A DNA stretch of 40,519 nucleotides, taken from positions 1-40,519 of the IMG/VR virus record IMGVR_UViG_3300042198_000104. One strand, written 5' to 3'. Below the pieces are notes generated by a model, which saw nothing but the letters and a program-made list of their open reading frames with translations, was not told the DNA's origin and ran no database searches. Below are positions 1 through 6,094 of the stretch, piece by piece. The translations under genes were made by a program, and so were the position numbers. How positions within the stretch are numbered: position 1 is the first letter of the stretch; each line of letters begins with the position of its first letter. Source of the stretch: a virus.

Positions 1-1
1 A

Positions 2-49
2 GGGTGGTATGCCTGTGCCTACCCTACAGATGAACAAGTGACACTTTGA
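2..49 (+). CDS. 3' end of an upstream small gene (partial)
   Basis: One open frame entering from the left edge ends at the TGA at 47-49 and gives the tail GWYACAYPTDEQVTL. Only 15 residues are visible, so no function can be given. Its last codons (GTG ACA CTT TGA) match the tail of the gene ending at 7898 (GTG ACA GTT TGA), and both are followed by a TGGCACAG motif. This suggests that the shared intergenic cassette supplies the stop codon. The other two frames close sooner or look less protein-like, so this is the most likely but not a certain reading. Confidence 0.4.
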   Translation, partial: GWYACAYPTDEQVTL

Positions 50-95
50 CAACTGGCACAGGGTCCGTAGCGGGCTCTGTGCTTTGCCCTATAAT
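38..95 (+). promoter_or_regulatory. Hairpin-promoter cassette upstream of the gene at 120
   Basis: A long imperfect inverted repeat spans 56-82: GCACAG at 56-61 pairs with CTGTGC at 77-82, the stem continues inward with two G-U pairs, and the loop is 5 nt. A perfect -10 box TATAAT follows at 90-95. The A/C-rich leader to the ATG at 120 is 24 nt and has no Shine-Dalgarno site. A TTGACA lies at 46-51 but is 38 nt from the -10, too far to pair with it. The layout matches the cassettes between 6937 and 10576. Confidence 0.6.
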
Positions 96-119
96 AACTA
101 CATCAACGGAACACCACCC

Positions 120-497
120 ATGGCAACCCGCTCTCGTATTGGTATTGAACTTCGTGATGGTAGCATCTTGTCTGCGTATCACCACTGGGATGGTTATCCC
201 GAATGGTTGGGTCGTATTCTGAACACTCACTACAACACTCATGCTAAAGCAGCAGAACTGATTGATGGTGGTGACATGAGTGTTGCTTGGAATGACAATC
301 ACCAAGCAGAGTATTATGGCACTGATTGCCCTCCTCGTCTTGATGCTGATCTTGCTGAGTATCTTGATCCGCTGAAGAGTGAAGAGTATGCCTATCTCTT
401 CCGTAATGGTGAATGGGTGTGCTATGATATGCATGAGTTTGATGATAGCAAACTCCCCGAAGTTGTTGAAATCCCCTCCGCCGCCCTTGCTATTTGA
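120..497 (+). CDS. Conserved phage protein with TRSRIG and YHHWDGYPEWLG motifs
   Basis: This 125-aa soluble protein belongs to a small family that I recognise from cyanophages and other tailed phages; its function is unknown. The family signature is visible: TRSRIG at residues 3-8, a short acidic turn, then the aromatic block YHHWDGYP at 20-27, and later a LFRNGEW segment. No catalytic motif is evident. The ATG at 120 is preferred over a TTG 36 nt upstream because the upstream start would lie inside the promoter hairpin region and the family begins with M-[AS]-T-R-S-R-I. It is the first gene after a cassette with a TATAAT box and is followed 3 nt later by a membrane-protein gene, so it probably heads the long operon that runs to about 5700. 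Confidence 0.85.
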   Translation: MATRSRIGIELRDGSILSAYHHWDGYPEWLGRILNTHYNTHAKAAELIDGGDMSVAWNDNHQAEYYGTDCPPRLDADLAEYLDPLKSEEYAYLFRNGEWVCYDMHEFDDSKLPEVVEIPSAALAI

Positions 498-500
498 CCT

Positions 501-692
501 ATGAAAACTTCTTATGCTATTGGTGTGATTATTGGTGCTGTAGTTATTACAACTGTCGGTATCCTGCTTGAAGCATTTTTGCTTGGTCTTATTCTGTCCT
601 GGTTTGGTGTATACTTGGCTTTCTGGCAAAACCTTGTTATCATTGCTCTTGTGAATATGATTTTTAACAACTTTGGAGTTTCTTCTAAATGA
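501..692 (+). CDS. Small membrane protein, two predicted helices
   Basis: This is a 63-aa, strongly hydrophobic protein of unknown function. Residues about 5-32 and 35-57 form two long apolar stretches broken by a Trp-Phe-Gly turn. A short polar tail (FGVSSK) follows. It has no cleavable signal motif, so it probably sits in the inner membrane as a hairpin. Small phage membrane proteins can be holin-like or superinfection-exclusion proteins, but nothing here points to either, and its place in an early-type operon argues against a lysis role. It starts 3 nt after the preceding stop and its TGA overlaps the next start as ATGA. Confidence 0.75.
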   Translation: MKTSYAIGVIIGAVVITTVGILLEAFLLGLILSWFGVYLAFWQNLVIIALVNMIFNNFGVSSK

Positions 693-883
693 CCTACGAC
701 GAACTCTATGATCACATTGTTGCTTACATTGCTCAACCATTGGATGATAAGCGTAAAGTATGTCTGATCCTTGGTGCTGTGATGGAATTTAATCTGGATT
801 GTCTTGATGAAGGTGTAGATCCTCGCACTCTTGATATGACTGGTTTTGTGAATGAGAAACTTGATGAACTGGAGGTCAAATGA
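689..883 (+). CDS. Small acidic helical protein, hypothetical
   Basis: A 64-aa acidic protein that I do not recognise. It looks fully helical, with DELYDHIVAYIAQPL near the start and VNEKLDELEVK at the end. There is a central LILGAVMEFNLDCLDEG segment and two Cys (residues about 25 and 38). There is no membrane or catalytic signature. It is joined to its neighbours by ATGA overlaps at both ends, which indicates translational coupling in one transcript. Confidence 0.75.
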   Translation: MTYDELYDHIVAYIAQPLDDKRKVCLILGAVMEFNLDCLDEGVDPRTLDMTGFVNEKLDELEVK

Positions 884-1140
884 GGTTCCGTAACATAGAG
901 TTCCGTTGGTGTAAATTAAACAACAAATATGAACTCGTCAGGTGGCATCGTGATAATGGTTCTGAAAAAGAGTATTGTTATGTGATTGCTTTCTTTGATA
1001 AAGACAAAGAATGCTATAATATGAGAACCATAGGTGATAGGTTCTTTGAGGATAAAGATGCCTGGGTTGTTGGTAAGTATGGTCTGGAGTTTCTAAATGA
1101 AGTCTTTGAGATTGAACAAGATGAAGAGGAACTGAAATGA
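880..1140 (+). CDS. Hypothetical protein, 86 aa
   Basis: An unrecognised protein, basic at the N-terminus and acidic at the C-terminus. Residues 1-55 alternate charged and aromatic residues (FRNIEFRWCKL, YELVRWHRD, YCYVIAFFDKD) and probably form a small beta sheet. The last 20 residues are an acidic helix ending EQDEEELK. It starts on an ATGA overlap with the preceding stop and ends on another with the next gene. The tight packing on one strand supports it as a real gene despite the lack of a known family. Confidence 0.75.
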   Translation: MRFRNIEFRWCKLNNKYELVRWHRDNGSEKEYCYVIAFFDKDKECYNMRTIGDRFFEDKDAWVVGKYGLEFLNEVFEIEQDEEELK

Positions 1141-1355
1141 AGCCCTTTATCTTTATCTTCATTATTCCACTTCTCATCGTTACTGGTTATTTCCTTTCTG
1201 TGGAACTACTAAACACTTACAATACTCAAAAGGACAGAGAGATGTTTGTGAAAACTTATGAGATTGTGATAGAATGTAGGAAGTCTTATACCGTAGGTCA
1301 TTCGGCAAATTCTATTTGTGGTGAAGTTCCTGTATTTTATAATGAGGTATTATGA
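1137..1355 (+). CDS. Small protein with N-terminal membrane anchor
   Basis: A 72-aa protein. Residues 3-22 (PFIFIFIIPLLIVTGYFLSV) are a clear hydrophobic segment after MK, followed by a polar domain of about 50 residues. This reads as a signal anchor, or possibly a signal peptide, that puts the C-terminal part in the periplasm. Two Cys (in IECRKS and SICGEV) could form a disulphide there. No family is recognised. It is translationally coupled on both sides by ATGA overlaps. Together with the genes at 501 and 2515 it forms a set of small membrane proteins in the operon. Confidence 0.75.
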   Translation: MKPFIFIFIIPLLIVTGYFLSVELLNTYNTQKDREMFVKTYEIVIECRKSYTVGHSANSICGEVPVFYNEVL

Positions 1356-1552
1356 AAGTTTATGATTACCGAATTGAAGAATGCTTTGATTTTGATTGTA
1401 TGACTACTTACTATGTTATTCAAAGATATAATGTTGTTCAAGCAGAGTATGTTCTTCACTCAACAAAAAGATTTGGACAACTTATGCAAGCAAAAGAGGC
1501 AATTAGGATGTTAAGGAGATACAAAGAACCAATTTATCATTATATGGAGTGA
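1352..1552 (+). CDS. Hypothetical protein, 66 aa, Tyr-rich
   Basis: An unrecognised small protein. The N-terminal half is rich in Tyr and acidic residues (MKVYDYRIEECFDFDC, TTYYVIQRYN) and likely forms beta strands. The second half is a basic helix (MQAKEAIRMLRRYKE). Two Cys lie five residues apart near the N-terminus. It overlaps the preceding stop as ATGA and is followed after 3 nt by the next start, so it belongs to the same transcript. Confidence 0.7.
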   Translation: MKVYDYRIEECFDFDCMTTYYVIQRYNVVQAEYVLHSTKRFGQLMQAKEAIRMLRRYKEPIYHYME

Positions 1553-1555
1553 GAA

Positions 1556-1741
1556 ATGACAAAACTCTACAATCGTCCTATGAACTTCTTTGAGAAAATT
1601 CAAGTTGGTTGGTGGTGGATTGGGGAAATCTTTGATGAATGGTGCTATACTATGACGCACCCAGAAGATAGTGGTGGAGATTTCTTCTGTCATCTTCAAA
1701 CTGATTATGTCCGTTATGAACAGGATATGTATTATGACTAA
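1556..1741 (+). CDS. Hypothetical Trp-rich protein, 61 aa
   Basis: A small unrecognised protein with a dense aromatic block, GWWWIGEIFDEW, at about residues 18-29 and an acidic aromatic C-terminus (YVRYEQDMYYD). The pattern suggests an amphipathic helix that could bind a partner protein or a membrane surface; this is inference only. It starts 3 nt after the previous stop, with a purine-rich GTGAGAA just upstream, and overlaps the following gene by 8 nt. Confidence 0.7.
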   Translation: MTKLYNRPMNFFEKIQVGWWWIGEIFDEWCYTMTHPEDSGGDFFCHLQTDYVRYEQDMYYD

Positions 1742-1958
1742 CCAACAACGAGCAGAAGAACTTCTAAAAGTTATTTGTAAAAGTGAAGCACACAATACTG
1801 CTTGGATGCTTCAAGAAGTTCTTCAACATCTTCGTAAGCAACTATCAGGAACCAATAAGATTGATTTTACTGATGAACTGGATGTAATGTTTAATGCTGG
1901 ATGGGATGAATGTCTCAAAGAGATTGATGCTATTTGTGATGAATTGGAGTTGCTATGA
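1734..1958 (+). CDS. Hypothetical helical protein, 74 aa
   Basis: An unrecognised, probably all-helical protein (NQQRAEELLKVICKSEAHN, then WMLQEVLQHLRKQL, then FTDELDVMFNAGWDECLKEIDAICDELELL). The frame is open upstream to an ATG at 1671, but the ATG at 1734 is preferred. It gives the 8-nt ATGACTAA overlap with the previous stop that recurs in this operon, and the extra N-terminal residues would lie inside the preceding gene. Its own stop overlaps the next start as ATGA. Confidence 0.7.
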   Translation: MTNQQRAEELLKVICKSEAHNTAWMLQEVLQHLRKQLSGTNKIDFTDELDVMFNAGWDECLKEIDAICDELELL

Positions 1959-2518
1959 CTGAACGACTAAATCACAAACTTGATACAAGCAAACTCAAAA
2001 CCATCAAAGATGTAAAGAATGTCTTTGAGTGTATGGGTTTGTATTCTAATGCGAGTGAAGACAACGAACAGTATGAACTCCTCAAAGAATACTTCACCAT
2101 CCCAAATGAGCCGCAAGAACTCAAATTTGAATTGCCACGCAAATCATTAGAAGAAATCTCACAAGAGTTTGATGAGAAGATTGATAAACAGATTGAGGAT
2201 GTAGAGTATAAGTTCGCAGCACTCAAATATCGTCAAGAGTATCAGTTTAGCAAAAAGATTACCAAGATTATTGAGGATATTGAGTATGCGAAAGAACACG
2301 GACAATTCCCAGTAAGGCTTACAGTAGGAACATCAGATGGTTCTTATCTTGTTGCCAATAATACTGTATCTTGGAACACAGAGTATAGAATTGGTGTAGA
2401 TGAGGTAGGATACTGGGACATCAAACCAAACATCAAAGTGTATCTGAAAAAGAAACCAAATCGTGTTGTGAGATACTTTACCAAACTGCTTCTTGATTTT
2501 ACTTGGAAAGATAAATGA
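1955..2518 (+). CDS. Hypothetical protein with coiled-coil middle, 187 aa
   Basis: The largest product in the operon, with no recognised family. The N-terminal 60 residues carry TIKDVKNVFECMGLYS and a FTIPNEPQELKF linker. Residues about 63-117 are highly charged and heptad-like (SLEEISQEFDEKIDKQIEDV and following), so a coiled coil is likely. A beta-rich C-terminal part (VRLTVGTSDGSYLV, YRIGVDEVGYWDI, IKVYLKKKPNRVV) ends in a basic tail. The layout fits a multimeric accessory protein, but its role is unknown. ATGA overlaps link it to both neighbours. Confidence 0.75.
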   Translation: MTERLNHKLDTSKLKTIKDVKNVFECMGLYSNASEDNEQYELLKEYFTIPNEPQELKFELPRKSLEEISQEFDEKIDKQIEDVEYKFAALKYRQEYQFSKKITKIIEDIEYAKEHGQFPVRLTVGTSDGSYLVANNTVSWNTEYRIGVDEVGYWDIKPNIKVYLKKKPNRVVRYFTKLLLDFTWKDK

Positions 2519-2682
2519 AACTCTTACTCAAATTCCTATTTCAAGTGCCTCTACTTTACTTTTTAGTCTTTGGAGTAAATTCAATTGTCGGTGATAACTT
2601 TTGGATTTCTTCTCTGGTTATGACTGTTGTCTTATTCCTTTATACTACTGGTGATTACCTTGATGGAGAAAAAGATGACTGA
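2515..2682 (+). CDS. Small membrane protein, 55 aa
   Basis: This short frame begins with ATG at 2515 on an ATGA overlap with the preceding stop. The protein starts MKLLLKFLFQ and has two hydrophobic segments (residues about 4-24 and 29-46) separated by a short loop, then an acidic tail GDYLDGEKDD. It is probably an inner-membrane hairpin of unknown function. The frame fills the space between the genes ending at 2518 and starting at 2675 and overlaps the latter by 8 nt (ATGACTGA). This is the same overlap style as its neighbours and the main reason to accept it. Confidence 0.7.
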   Translation: MKLLLKFLFQVPLLYFLVFGVNSIVGDNFWISSLVMTVVLFLYTTGDYLDGEKDD

Positions 2683-2902
2683 ACAACGTAAACTGTGTAA
2701 AGATTGTCTCTACTACAGGAAAAGCTGGTTAGGTCATCTTTTTGGGAATAACTCACTTGATCGGTGTTACAATCCAATCGTCACTGGTGATTTTATAACT
2801 GGAGACAAAAAAAGTCAAAGTTGTGAAAATGCCAGAGATTTTGAGATGTATTGTGGTAGAGATGGTAAGCATTTTGAGCAGCTATGGGGTGATAGGAAAT
2901 GA
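2675..2902 (+). CDS. Cys-rich, possibly zinc-binding protein, 75 aa
   Basis: An unrecognised family with five Cys: a CKDC pair at 8 and 11, then Cys31 (DRCYNP), Cys50 (SQSCENAR) and Cys60 (MYCGRDGKHF). The pattern CxxC-x19-C-x18-C, with a nearby His, suggests a small structural metal site or zinc-ribbon-like fold. The start at 2675 is chosen over an ATG 48 nt upstream because it restores the ATGACTGA overlap and places the CxxC close to the N-terminus. It ends on an ATGA overlap. A role in nucleic-acid or protein binding is possible but unproven. Confidence 0.7.
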   Translation: MTEQRKLCKDCLYYRKSWLGHLFGNNSLDRCYNPIVTGDFITGDKKSQSCENARDFEMYCGRDGKHFEQLWGDRK

Positions 2903-3081
2903 ACAAACTCAAATTCACACAAGTATCCAGAGTCATTTGCCCCAAGACTGGTGTTCATTATCTTGATGCTGTTGATGAAAATGGGATACACTGGGTTGCT
3001 CAACAAGAAATTGGTGTGGAACGGTGGATTACATACAAAGAAGTTTGGAAAAAAGACCCTCAACAACCATTAGACCTATGA
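2899..3081 (+). CDS. Hypothetical small beta-rich protein, 60 aa
   Basis: An unrecognised 60-aa protein. Its sequence reads as four or five short beta strands: FTQVSRVICP, GVHYLDAVDENG, IHWVAQQEIG, ERWITYKEVW. This could be a small barrel such as an SH3-like or OB-like domain, which is inference from the pattern only. It overlaps the previous stop as ATGA, and its last codon and TGA overlap the next ATG (ATGA at 3078). Confidence 0.7.
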   Translation: MNKLKFTQVSRVICPKTGVHYLDAVDENGIHWVAQQEIGVERWITYKEVWKKDPQQPLDL

Positions 3082-3389
3082 CTGAATATCAACCAACACC
3101 ACAAACACCAGAGCAAGTAGATGAAGGTCTGCGTAATGCTATGAAACAAGCAAAGGAAGATGGTGTATTTGACCTCGATAAACTACTCGATAAACATTTC
3201 AAACGCCCACCATCGTTATGGAATGTAATGAGGCATGAGCTGGGATTTTCTATTGATATGTGTGATGAGATTGTAGAGGCAGTAGAGCGATGGTTGCCGA
3301 AGGAAGACCCACGACCATCATACGATACGCTACAATGGGATAAATGTGTTAGAATGATGAGAGAAAAACTCTGGGAGCAATCCGAATGA
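3078..3389 (+). CDS. Hypothetical helical protein, 103 aa
   Basis: A protein of unknown function. It starts MTEYQPTPQTPEQVDEGLRN and continues with helices (MKQAKEDGVFDLDKLLDKHF, SLWNVMRHELGFSIDMCDEI, VEAVERWLP). The frame could begin at an ATG at 3024, but 3078 gives the ATGA overlap seen throughout this operon and a typical MTE start. There is no catalytic signature. The last helix (LQWDKCVRMMREKLWEQ) is amphipathic. Confidence 0.7.
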   Translation: MTEYQPTPQTPEQVDEGLRNAMKQAKEDGVFDLDKLLDKHFKRPPSLWNVMRHELGFSIDMCDEIVEAVERWLPKEDPRPSYDTLQWDKCVRMMREKLWEQSE

Positions 3390-3658
3390 CTGAAATACAT
3401 TTATTCGTACAAGAAGGTTGTAGACCCTGTATGTACGCGGAAACACAGCTCAAGAAGACGGAAGGGTGGCAGGATGTGGTACAAATCACGAATGCCAAAG
3501 AGGGTAAGCAATGGACACAGTTTGCGACTGATTGTGGTGTCATAGCTACTCCTACGTTGATTGCGTTGATTGATGGTGTTATTGTTGCTAAATTAGAAGG
3601 GTCAAACAACATGACCTCTGAGTTTTGGAAATCTACCATTGAGAAGCACAGACAATGA
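3386..3658 (+). CDS. Thioredoxin/glutaredoxin-like protein
   Basis: A 90-aa thioredoxin-fold protein. The first strand (EIHLFVQEG) leads straight into a CRPC active-site motif (Cys12-Arg-Pro-Cys15) at the start of a helix. The conserved cis-proline loop is present as ATPT (Pro56), followed by the strand LIALIDGVIVAKLEG. These are the two defining features of the fold, and the length fits the single-domain glutaredoxin-size group. T4-like phages often encode such proteins as reductants for ribonucleotide reductase, which is the likely but unproven role here because no reductase gene is in view. It is coupled by ATGA overlaps on both sides. Confidence 0.75.
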   Translation: MTEIHLFVQEGCRPCMYAETQLKKTEGWQDVVQITNAKEGKQWTQFATDCGVIATPTLIALIDGVIVAKLEGSNNMTSEFWKSTIEKHRQ

Positions 3659-3954
3659 CTGAAATCGAACAGTTAGAGGAAGAGATCAAAGTACTTCAAA
3701 AGAAGTTAGATCTACTCAAAGAGATTGAAAATCGCAAAGAACAGATGCCAATGGAATTGGAGAAGGAAGGTGTCATCTCTAAGGTCCAATACAATGGACT
3801 GACATACTGGAGAATTAAGTATGACGATCTCTTTCTCCCTGTGTGGTGGAAACAAACAAAGCGTCACAAAGCTCAAATGAGTATGGTGTCAGATAGTAAA
3901 ACAAAACAAATCTTAGATGACCTGTGGTTAAATGACGTACAATCCAATGACTGA
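3655..3954 (+). CDS. Hypothetical protein with N-terminal coiled coil, 99 aa
   Basis: Residues 3-30 form a clear leucine-rich heptad pattern (IEQLEEEIKVLQKKLDLLKE), which predicts a dimeric coiled coil. A small beta-like domain follows (VISKVQYNGLTYWRIKYDD), then a basic stretch (WWKQTKRHKAQ) and a C-terminal helix. No family is recognised. The coiled coil with a basic, aromatic patch would suit a small nucleic-acid-binding or adaptor protein, but this is only inference. ATGA overlap upstream, 8-nt overlap downstream. Confidence 0.7.
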   Translation: MTEIEQLEEEIKVLQKKLDLLKEIENRKEQMPMELEKEGVISKVQYNGLTYWRIKYDDLFLPVWWKQTKRHKAQMSMVSDSKTKQILDDLWLNDVQSND

Positions 3955-4132
3955 AGAAGAGATAGAAGATTGGAAGAAATTGTTTGAGAACCCTGAAAAA
4001 ATCTATGTTTCTCCAGAAGCATATGATAAACTGGTAGAGATGCTCAACAGACCCCCAGATCCAAAAGTAGTTGCCCGTCTCAGAGAACTGATGAACAAAC
4101 CTGCCCCATGGGATAAAACAGATGAACAATGA
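3947..4132 (+). CDS. Small protein with antitoxin-like (DUF1778-type) tail
   Basis: A 61-aa protein beginning MTEEEIEDWKK. The C-terminal two thirds (IYVSPEAYDKLVEMLNRPPD, then LRELMNKPAPW) resembles the motif seen at the toxin-binding end of DUF1778/TacA-type antitoxins and of similar small cyanophage proteins. It lacks a visible ribbon-helix-helix DNA-binding part, and no GNAT toxin is adjacent, so it is not a full antitoxin. An alternative ATG at 3932 would add five residues; 3947 is chosen for the recurring ATGACTGA overlap. It could neutralise a host toxin by mimicry, which is speculative. Confidence 0.7.
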   Translation: MTEEEIEDWKKLFENPEKIYVSPEAYDKLVEMLNRPPDPKVVARLRELMNKPAPWDKTDEQ

Positions 4133-4535
4133 TATGCCGTGGGTTAATCTCACACAAGAAGAAGTTGATGAACTTCGTAACAAAAAACATGAACTGACTG
4201 ACTATGGTAAACAACGCATACAACAACTGATGAACAATCAAGAACCATACCCAGATGAAATGTTTGAGGAAGCTGAGCGTAGGGAACGTGCCAATCGTAT
4301 TCTTGAACGGTACAATCACTTTTATAACATTGAATGCTCTAGCCTATCCTATGGCACACCCATCACACCAGAATATCAACAAGCGATGACATTGGAGTGT
4401 ATGCTTGATGCCCTACGATGTGAAAATCTTAATCATGAGTTTGATAGTATTCCCACGGATGACATTAATGATCTGATTGATAATCTGTATGAACAAGGTA
4501 AAAACTATTTGGAACGAGTGAAAAATGATGTTTGA
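4122..4535 (+). CDS. Hypothetical helical protein, 137 aa
   Basis: An unrecognised, mostly helical, acidic protein. Visible segments are TQEEVDELRNKKHELTDYGK, a charged helix EEAERRERANRILERYN, a middle with three Cys (ECSSLSYG, LECMLDALRCEN) and an acidic end IDNLYEQGKNYLERVKNDV. No domain can be assigned. It starts 11 nt before the previous stop and overlaps the next gene by about 11 nt. Confidence 0.7.
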   Translation: MNNDMPWVNLTQEEVDELRNKKHELTDYGKQRIQQLMNNQEPYPDEMFEEAERRERANRILERYNHFYNIECSSLSYGTPITPEYQQAMTLECMLDALRCENLNHEFDSIPTDDINDLIDNLYEQGKNYLERVKNDV

Positions 4536-4710
4536 CGAACCACTACTCAATTCATTACAAGGAACAATGGCAACAATTGATCCAATGTCAATCAAAAAAG
4601 AACACATCACAGAGCATCGTTTGGATATGCTTGAAGAACGACTTCAACATGTAAGCGATAAATTAGATCTGCTGATCACACAACTTAAAATTGAATTCTA
4701 CAAGAAATGA
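4525..4710 (+). CDS. Hypothetical coiled-coil protein, 61 aa
   Basis: A small protein whose second half is a strong heptad-like helix (HRLDMLEERLQHVSDKLDLL, then ITQLKIEFYKK), suggesting a short coiled coil and oligomerisation. The N-terminal half (FDEPLLNSLQGTMATIDPMS) looks unstructured. Two consecutive ATG codons (4525 and 4528) are possible starts; the second would give an 8-nt overlap. Function unknown. It is linked to the next gene by ATGA. Confidence 0.65.
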   Translation: MMFDEPLLNSLQGTMATIDPMSIKKEHITEHRLDMLEERLQHVSDKLDLLITQLKIEFYKK

Positions 4711-4904
4711 CTGAAAACGACACAACACTATTCAATCCAGACGAATTCCTGCTGGATAATATCAAGAGTTATCACTATGAAGTGATGGATGAAGGGCATC
4801 ATGTGTGGATGGCATTCTATCTTGAAAATGGTAATACAGGGCACTTGAATATTTTCCTGAATAATGGTAAAATTAATACCAGATACGAGGAATGGGACGA
4901 ATGA
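4707..4904 (+). CDS. Hypothetical small acidic protein, 65 aa
   Basis: An unrecognised 65-aa acidic protein with a likely three-stranded sheet (YHYEVMDEGHHVWMAFYLEN, then GHLNIFLNNGKINTRYEEW). The N-terminal 20 residues are polar and acidic. There is no catalytic motif. ATGA overlaps join it to the genes on both sides. Confidence 0.7.
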   Translation: MTENDTTLFNPDEFLLDNIKSYHYEVMDEGHHVWMAFYLENGNTGHLNIFLNNGKINTRYEEWDE

Positions 4905-5149
4905 CAACACCAAAACAAGCAAAGGAACAATTTCTGTTTCCATCACCAACAATTAACCCAGATGCCAATCTTAACTTCGTTGAAATTGCCCAAACAAGCA
5001 ATATTAACAATTTTTCTCATCATGTGTCATACCTAGCTAACTTGGTCATTGGTGGTAAAACAAAACCAGAAGATGCCTATCAAGAGATCAAGAAACTGTA
5101 TAAAGCATTAAAGCAATCACATAAGTCACTCAAAGGTTCGTGGTTCTGA
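4901..5149 (+). CDS. Hypothetical protein, 82 aa
   Basis: The frame is open from an ATG at 4892, but the ATG at 4901 gives the ATGA overlap with the preceding stop and is preferred. The product begins MTTPKQAKEQFLFPSPTINP, is Asn-rich in the middle and ends in a basic helix (YQEIKKLYKALKQSHKSLKG). I do not recognise a family. It is followed after 1 nt by the next start. Confidence 0.65.
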   Translation: MTTPKQAKEQFLFPSPTINPDANLNFVEIAQTSNINNFSHHVSYLANLVIGGKTKPEDAYQEIKKLYKALKQSHKSLKGSWF

Positions 5150-5150
5150 T

Positions 5151-5357
5151 ATGACACAACGAGCACAAACATTAATGAATGAAGTGTGGCATGAACGTAA
5201 TACATGGGCAGACACAGAACAAAAATTAGTTGCTGCTATCATTCGTAAGTTACTTTCTCATGCTAAAACATACACAGCATCAACCATGAATGATCTACAA
5301 GTGTTGGATAAGAATGATCTCATTACACTGTCAAAAGAAGTAGAACAACTTAAATGA
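5151..5357 (+). CDS. Hypothetical helical protein, 68 aa
   Basis: An unrecognised all-helical protein (AQTLMNEVWHERNTWADTEQ, KLVAAIIRKLLSHAKTYT, LDKNDLITLSKEVEQLK). It starts 1 nt after the previous stop, has no clear Shine-Dalgarno site of its own and ends on an ATGA overlap, so translation probably depends on its neighbours. Confidence 0.7.
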   Translation: MTQRAQTLMNEVWHERNTWADTEQKLVAAIIRKLLSHAKTYTASTMNDLQVLDKNDLITLSKEVEQLK

Positions 5358-5536
5358 CTAAAGCATTTACATTACACTGTACTAAACAATATGACAGACA
5401 CAAGTATAAATTGTATCTGACAAATGGTAAGACAGAAGTGTATGAATGGTATGATGAAGTGAGAGCAAGATGGTTAGAAATACCATCACAGTTTCTTTCA
5501 CATATAGAGGTGATAGATAGAAAGAAAAAACGATAG
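5354..5536 (+). CDS. Hypothetical small basic protein, 60 aa
   Basis: A basic protein with a likely small beta sheet (AFTLHCTKQYDRHKYKLYL, GKTEVYEWYDEVRARWLEI) and a Lys/Arg-rich end (VIDRKKKR). The basic tail suggests nucleic-acid contact, which is inference only. It starts on an ATGA overlap and its TAG is followed 1 nt later by the next ATG. Confidence 0.7.
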   Translation: MTKAFTLHCTKQYDRHKYKLYLTNGKTEVYEWYDEVRARWLEIPSQFLSHIEVIDRKKKR

Positions 5537-5537
5537 G

Positions 5538-5708
5538 ATGATCAACGAAGATACACCATACAAGTTAGCAGAAATCATACGAAATACGTGGCCTCAATTG
5601 TATCTTCTCAATAGGGTTGCTATTGATAATCAACAAGGTGTTACGCATGGTTCCGCTCCAGTGACACCAAGGGTTCTCAATAAGAAAGACCTTATTGATA
5701 ATCAATAA
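5538..5708 (+). CDS. Hypothetical protein, 56 aa, last gene of the operon
   Basis: A short frame starting at ATG 5538, directly after the previous TAG, with an AGG sequence overlapping the junction. The product is MINEDTPYKLAEIIRNTWPQ followed by LYLLNRVAIDNQQGVTHG, and ends KKDLIDNQ. It matches no family I know. A 13-bp direct repeat (TATTGATAATCAA at 5621-5633 and 5693-5705) encodes IDNQ twice, and the second copy forms a palindrome across the stop codon. It is accepted because it continues the tightly packed operon. Confidence 0.55.
   Translation: MINEDTPYKLAEIIRNTWPQLYLLNRVAIDNQQGVTHGSAPVTPRVLNKKDLIDNQ
5692..5708. repeat. Perfect 17-bp palindrome at the operon end
   Basis: TTATTGAT-A-ATCAATAA is perfectly symmetric and covers the last codons and stop of the gene ending at 5708. 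It is followed by an A-rich rather than T-rich run on the + strand, so it is a weak terminator candidate. It could instead bind a dimeric protein. Part of it recurs directly at 5621-5633. Confidence 0.5.
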
Positions 5709-5820
5709 AAAATAATGGTTAAAAAAATATAAGTAATGTGAGTGAATGAAGACATATGAGAGAGAACGTGCGGGGTCTTTGTTGGCTTAGCGTGCTTGCT
5801 ACCGAAAGTCAAGTCCACAT

Positions 5821-6093
5821 GTGCCAGAACTCAAAGTGTCACATAGACCCTCAAAGGTCCTCCCAGGTGCCCTATACTACCTAAGTAATCGAGAGACATC
5901 CCAGATGCTCACTAAGATCCAGACGGTTGAGACTGACCTTTCCCCCACAGAAAAGATTGCTCTGGACGATCAGAAAGTCTGTGAGGCATTCATGGCAGCT
6001 CGTGTTGAGGGTAACAAGAAAGTTGCCCTTGAGTATGCTAAAGTGATCATGCTTAAGGCATTCGCTGTAGGTCGCCCTTCGTGGGACTTATAA
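5821..6093 (+). CDS. Hypothetical protein with GTG start, 90 aa
   Basis: This frame begins with GTG at 5821 and gives a 90-aa soluble, mainly helical protein. The N-terminal part (VSHRPSKVLPGALYYLSNRE) is followed by helices (TSQMLTKIQTVETDLSPTEK, DDQKVCEAFMAARVEGNKKV and ALEYAKVIMLKAFAVGRP). No family is recognised. The start is uncertain: no Shine-Dalgarno site is visible and an internal ATG lies at 5905. It stands alone between the end of the long operon and the DnaA-box-like cluster that touches its stop codon. The 112 bases upstream (5709-5820) hold no gene that I can support. Confidence 0.65.
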   Translation: MPELKVSHRPSKVLPGALYYLSNRETSQMLTKIQTVETDLSPTEKIALDDQKVCEAFMAARVEGNKKVALEYAKVIMLKAFAVGRPSWDL

Positions 6094-6094
6094 G

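Noticed and set aside
46-95. TTGACA (46-51) with TATAAT (90-95) as a classic promoter
   Set aside because: The spacing is 38 nt, far beyond the usable 16-18 nt, and the hairpin lies between them. Only the TATAAT is kept as a likely -10.
24-740. Long minus-strand open frame (238 codons)
   Set aside because: It lies antisense to the conserved gene at 120-497 and the membrane gene at 501-692; composition is Ser/Thr/Asn-rich and without domain pattern, typical of a shadow frame.
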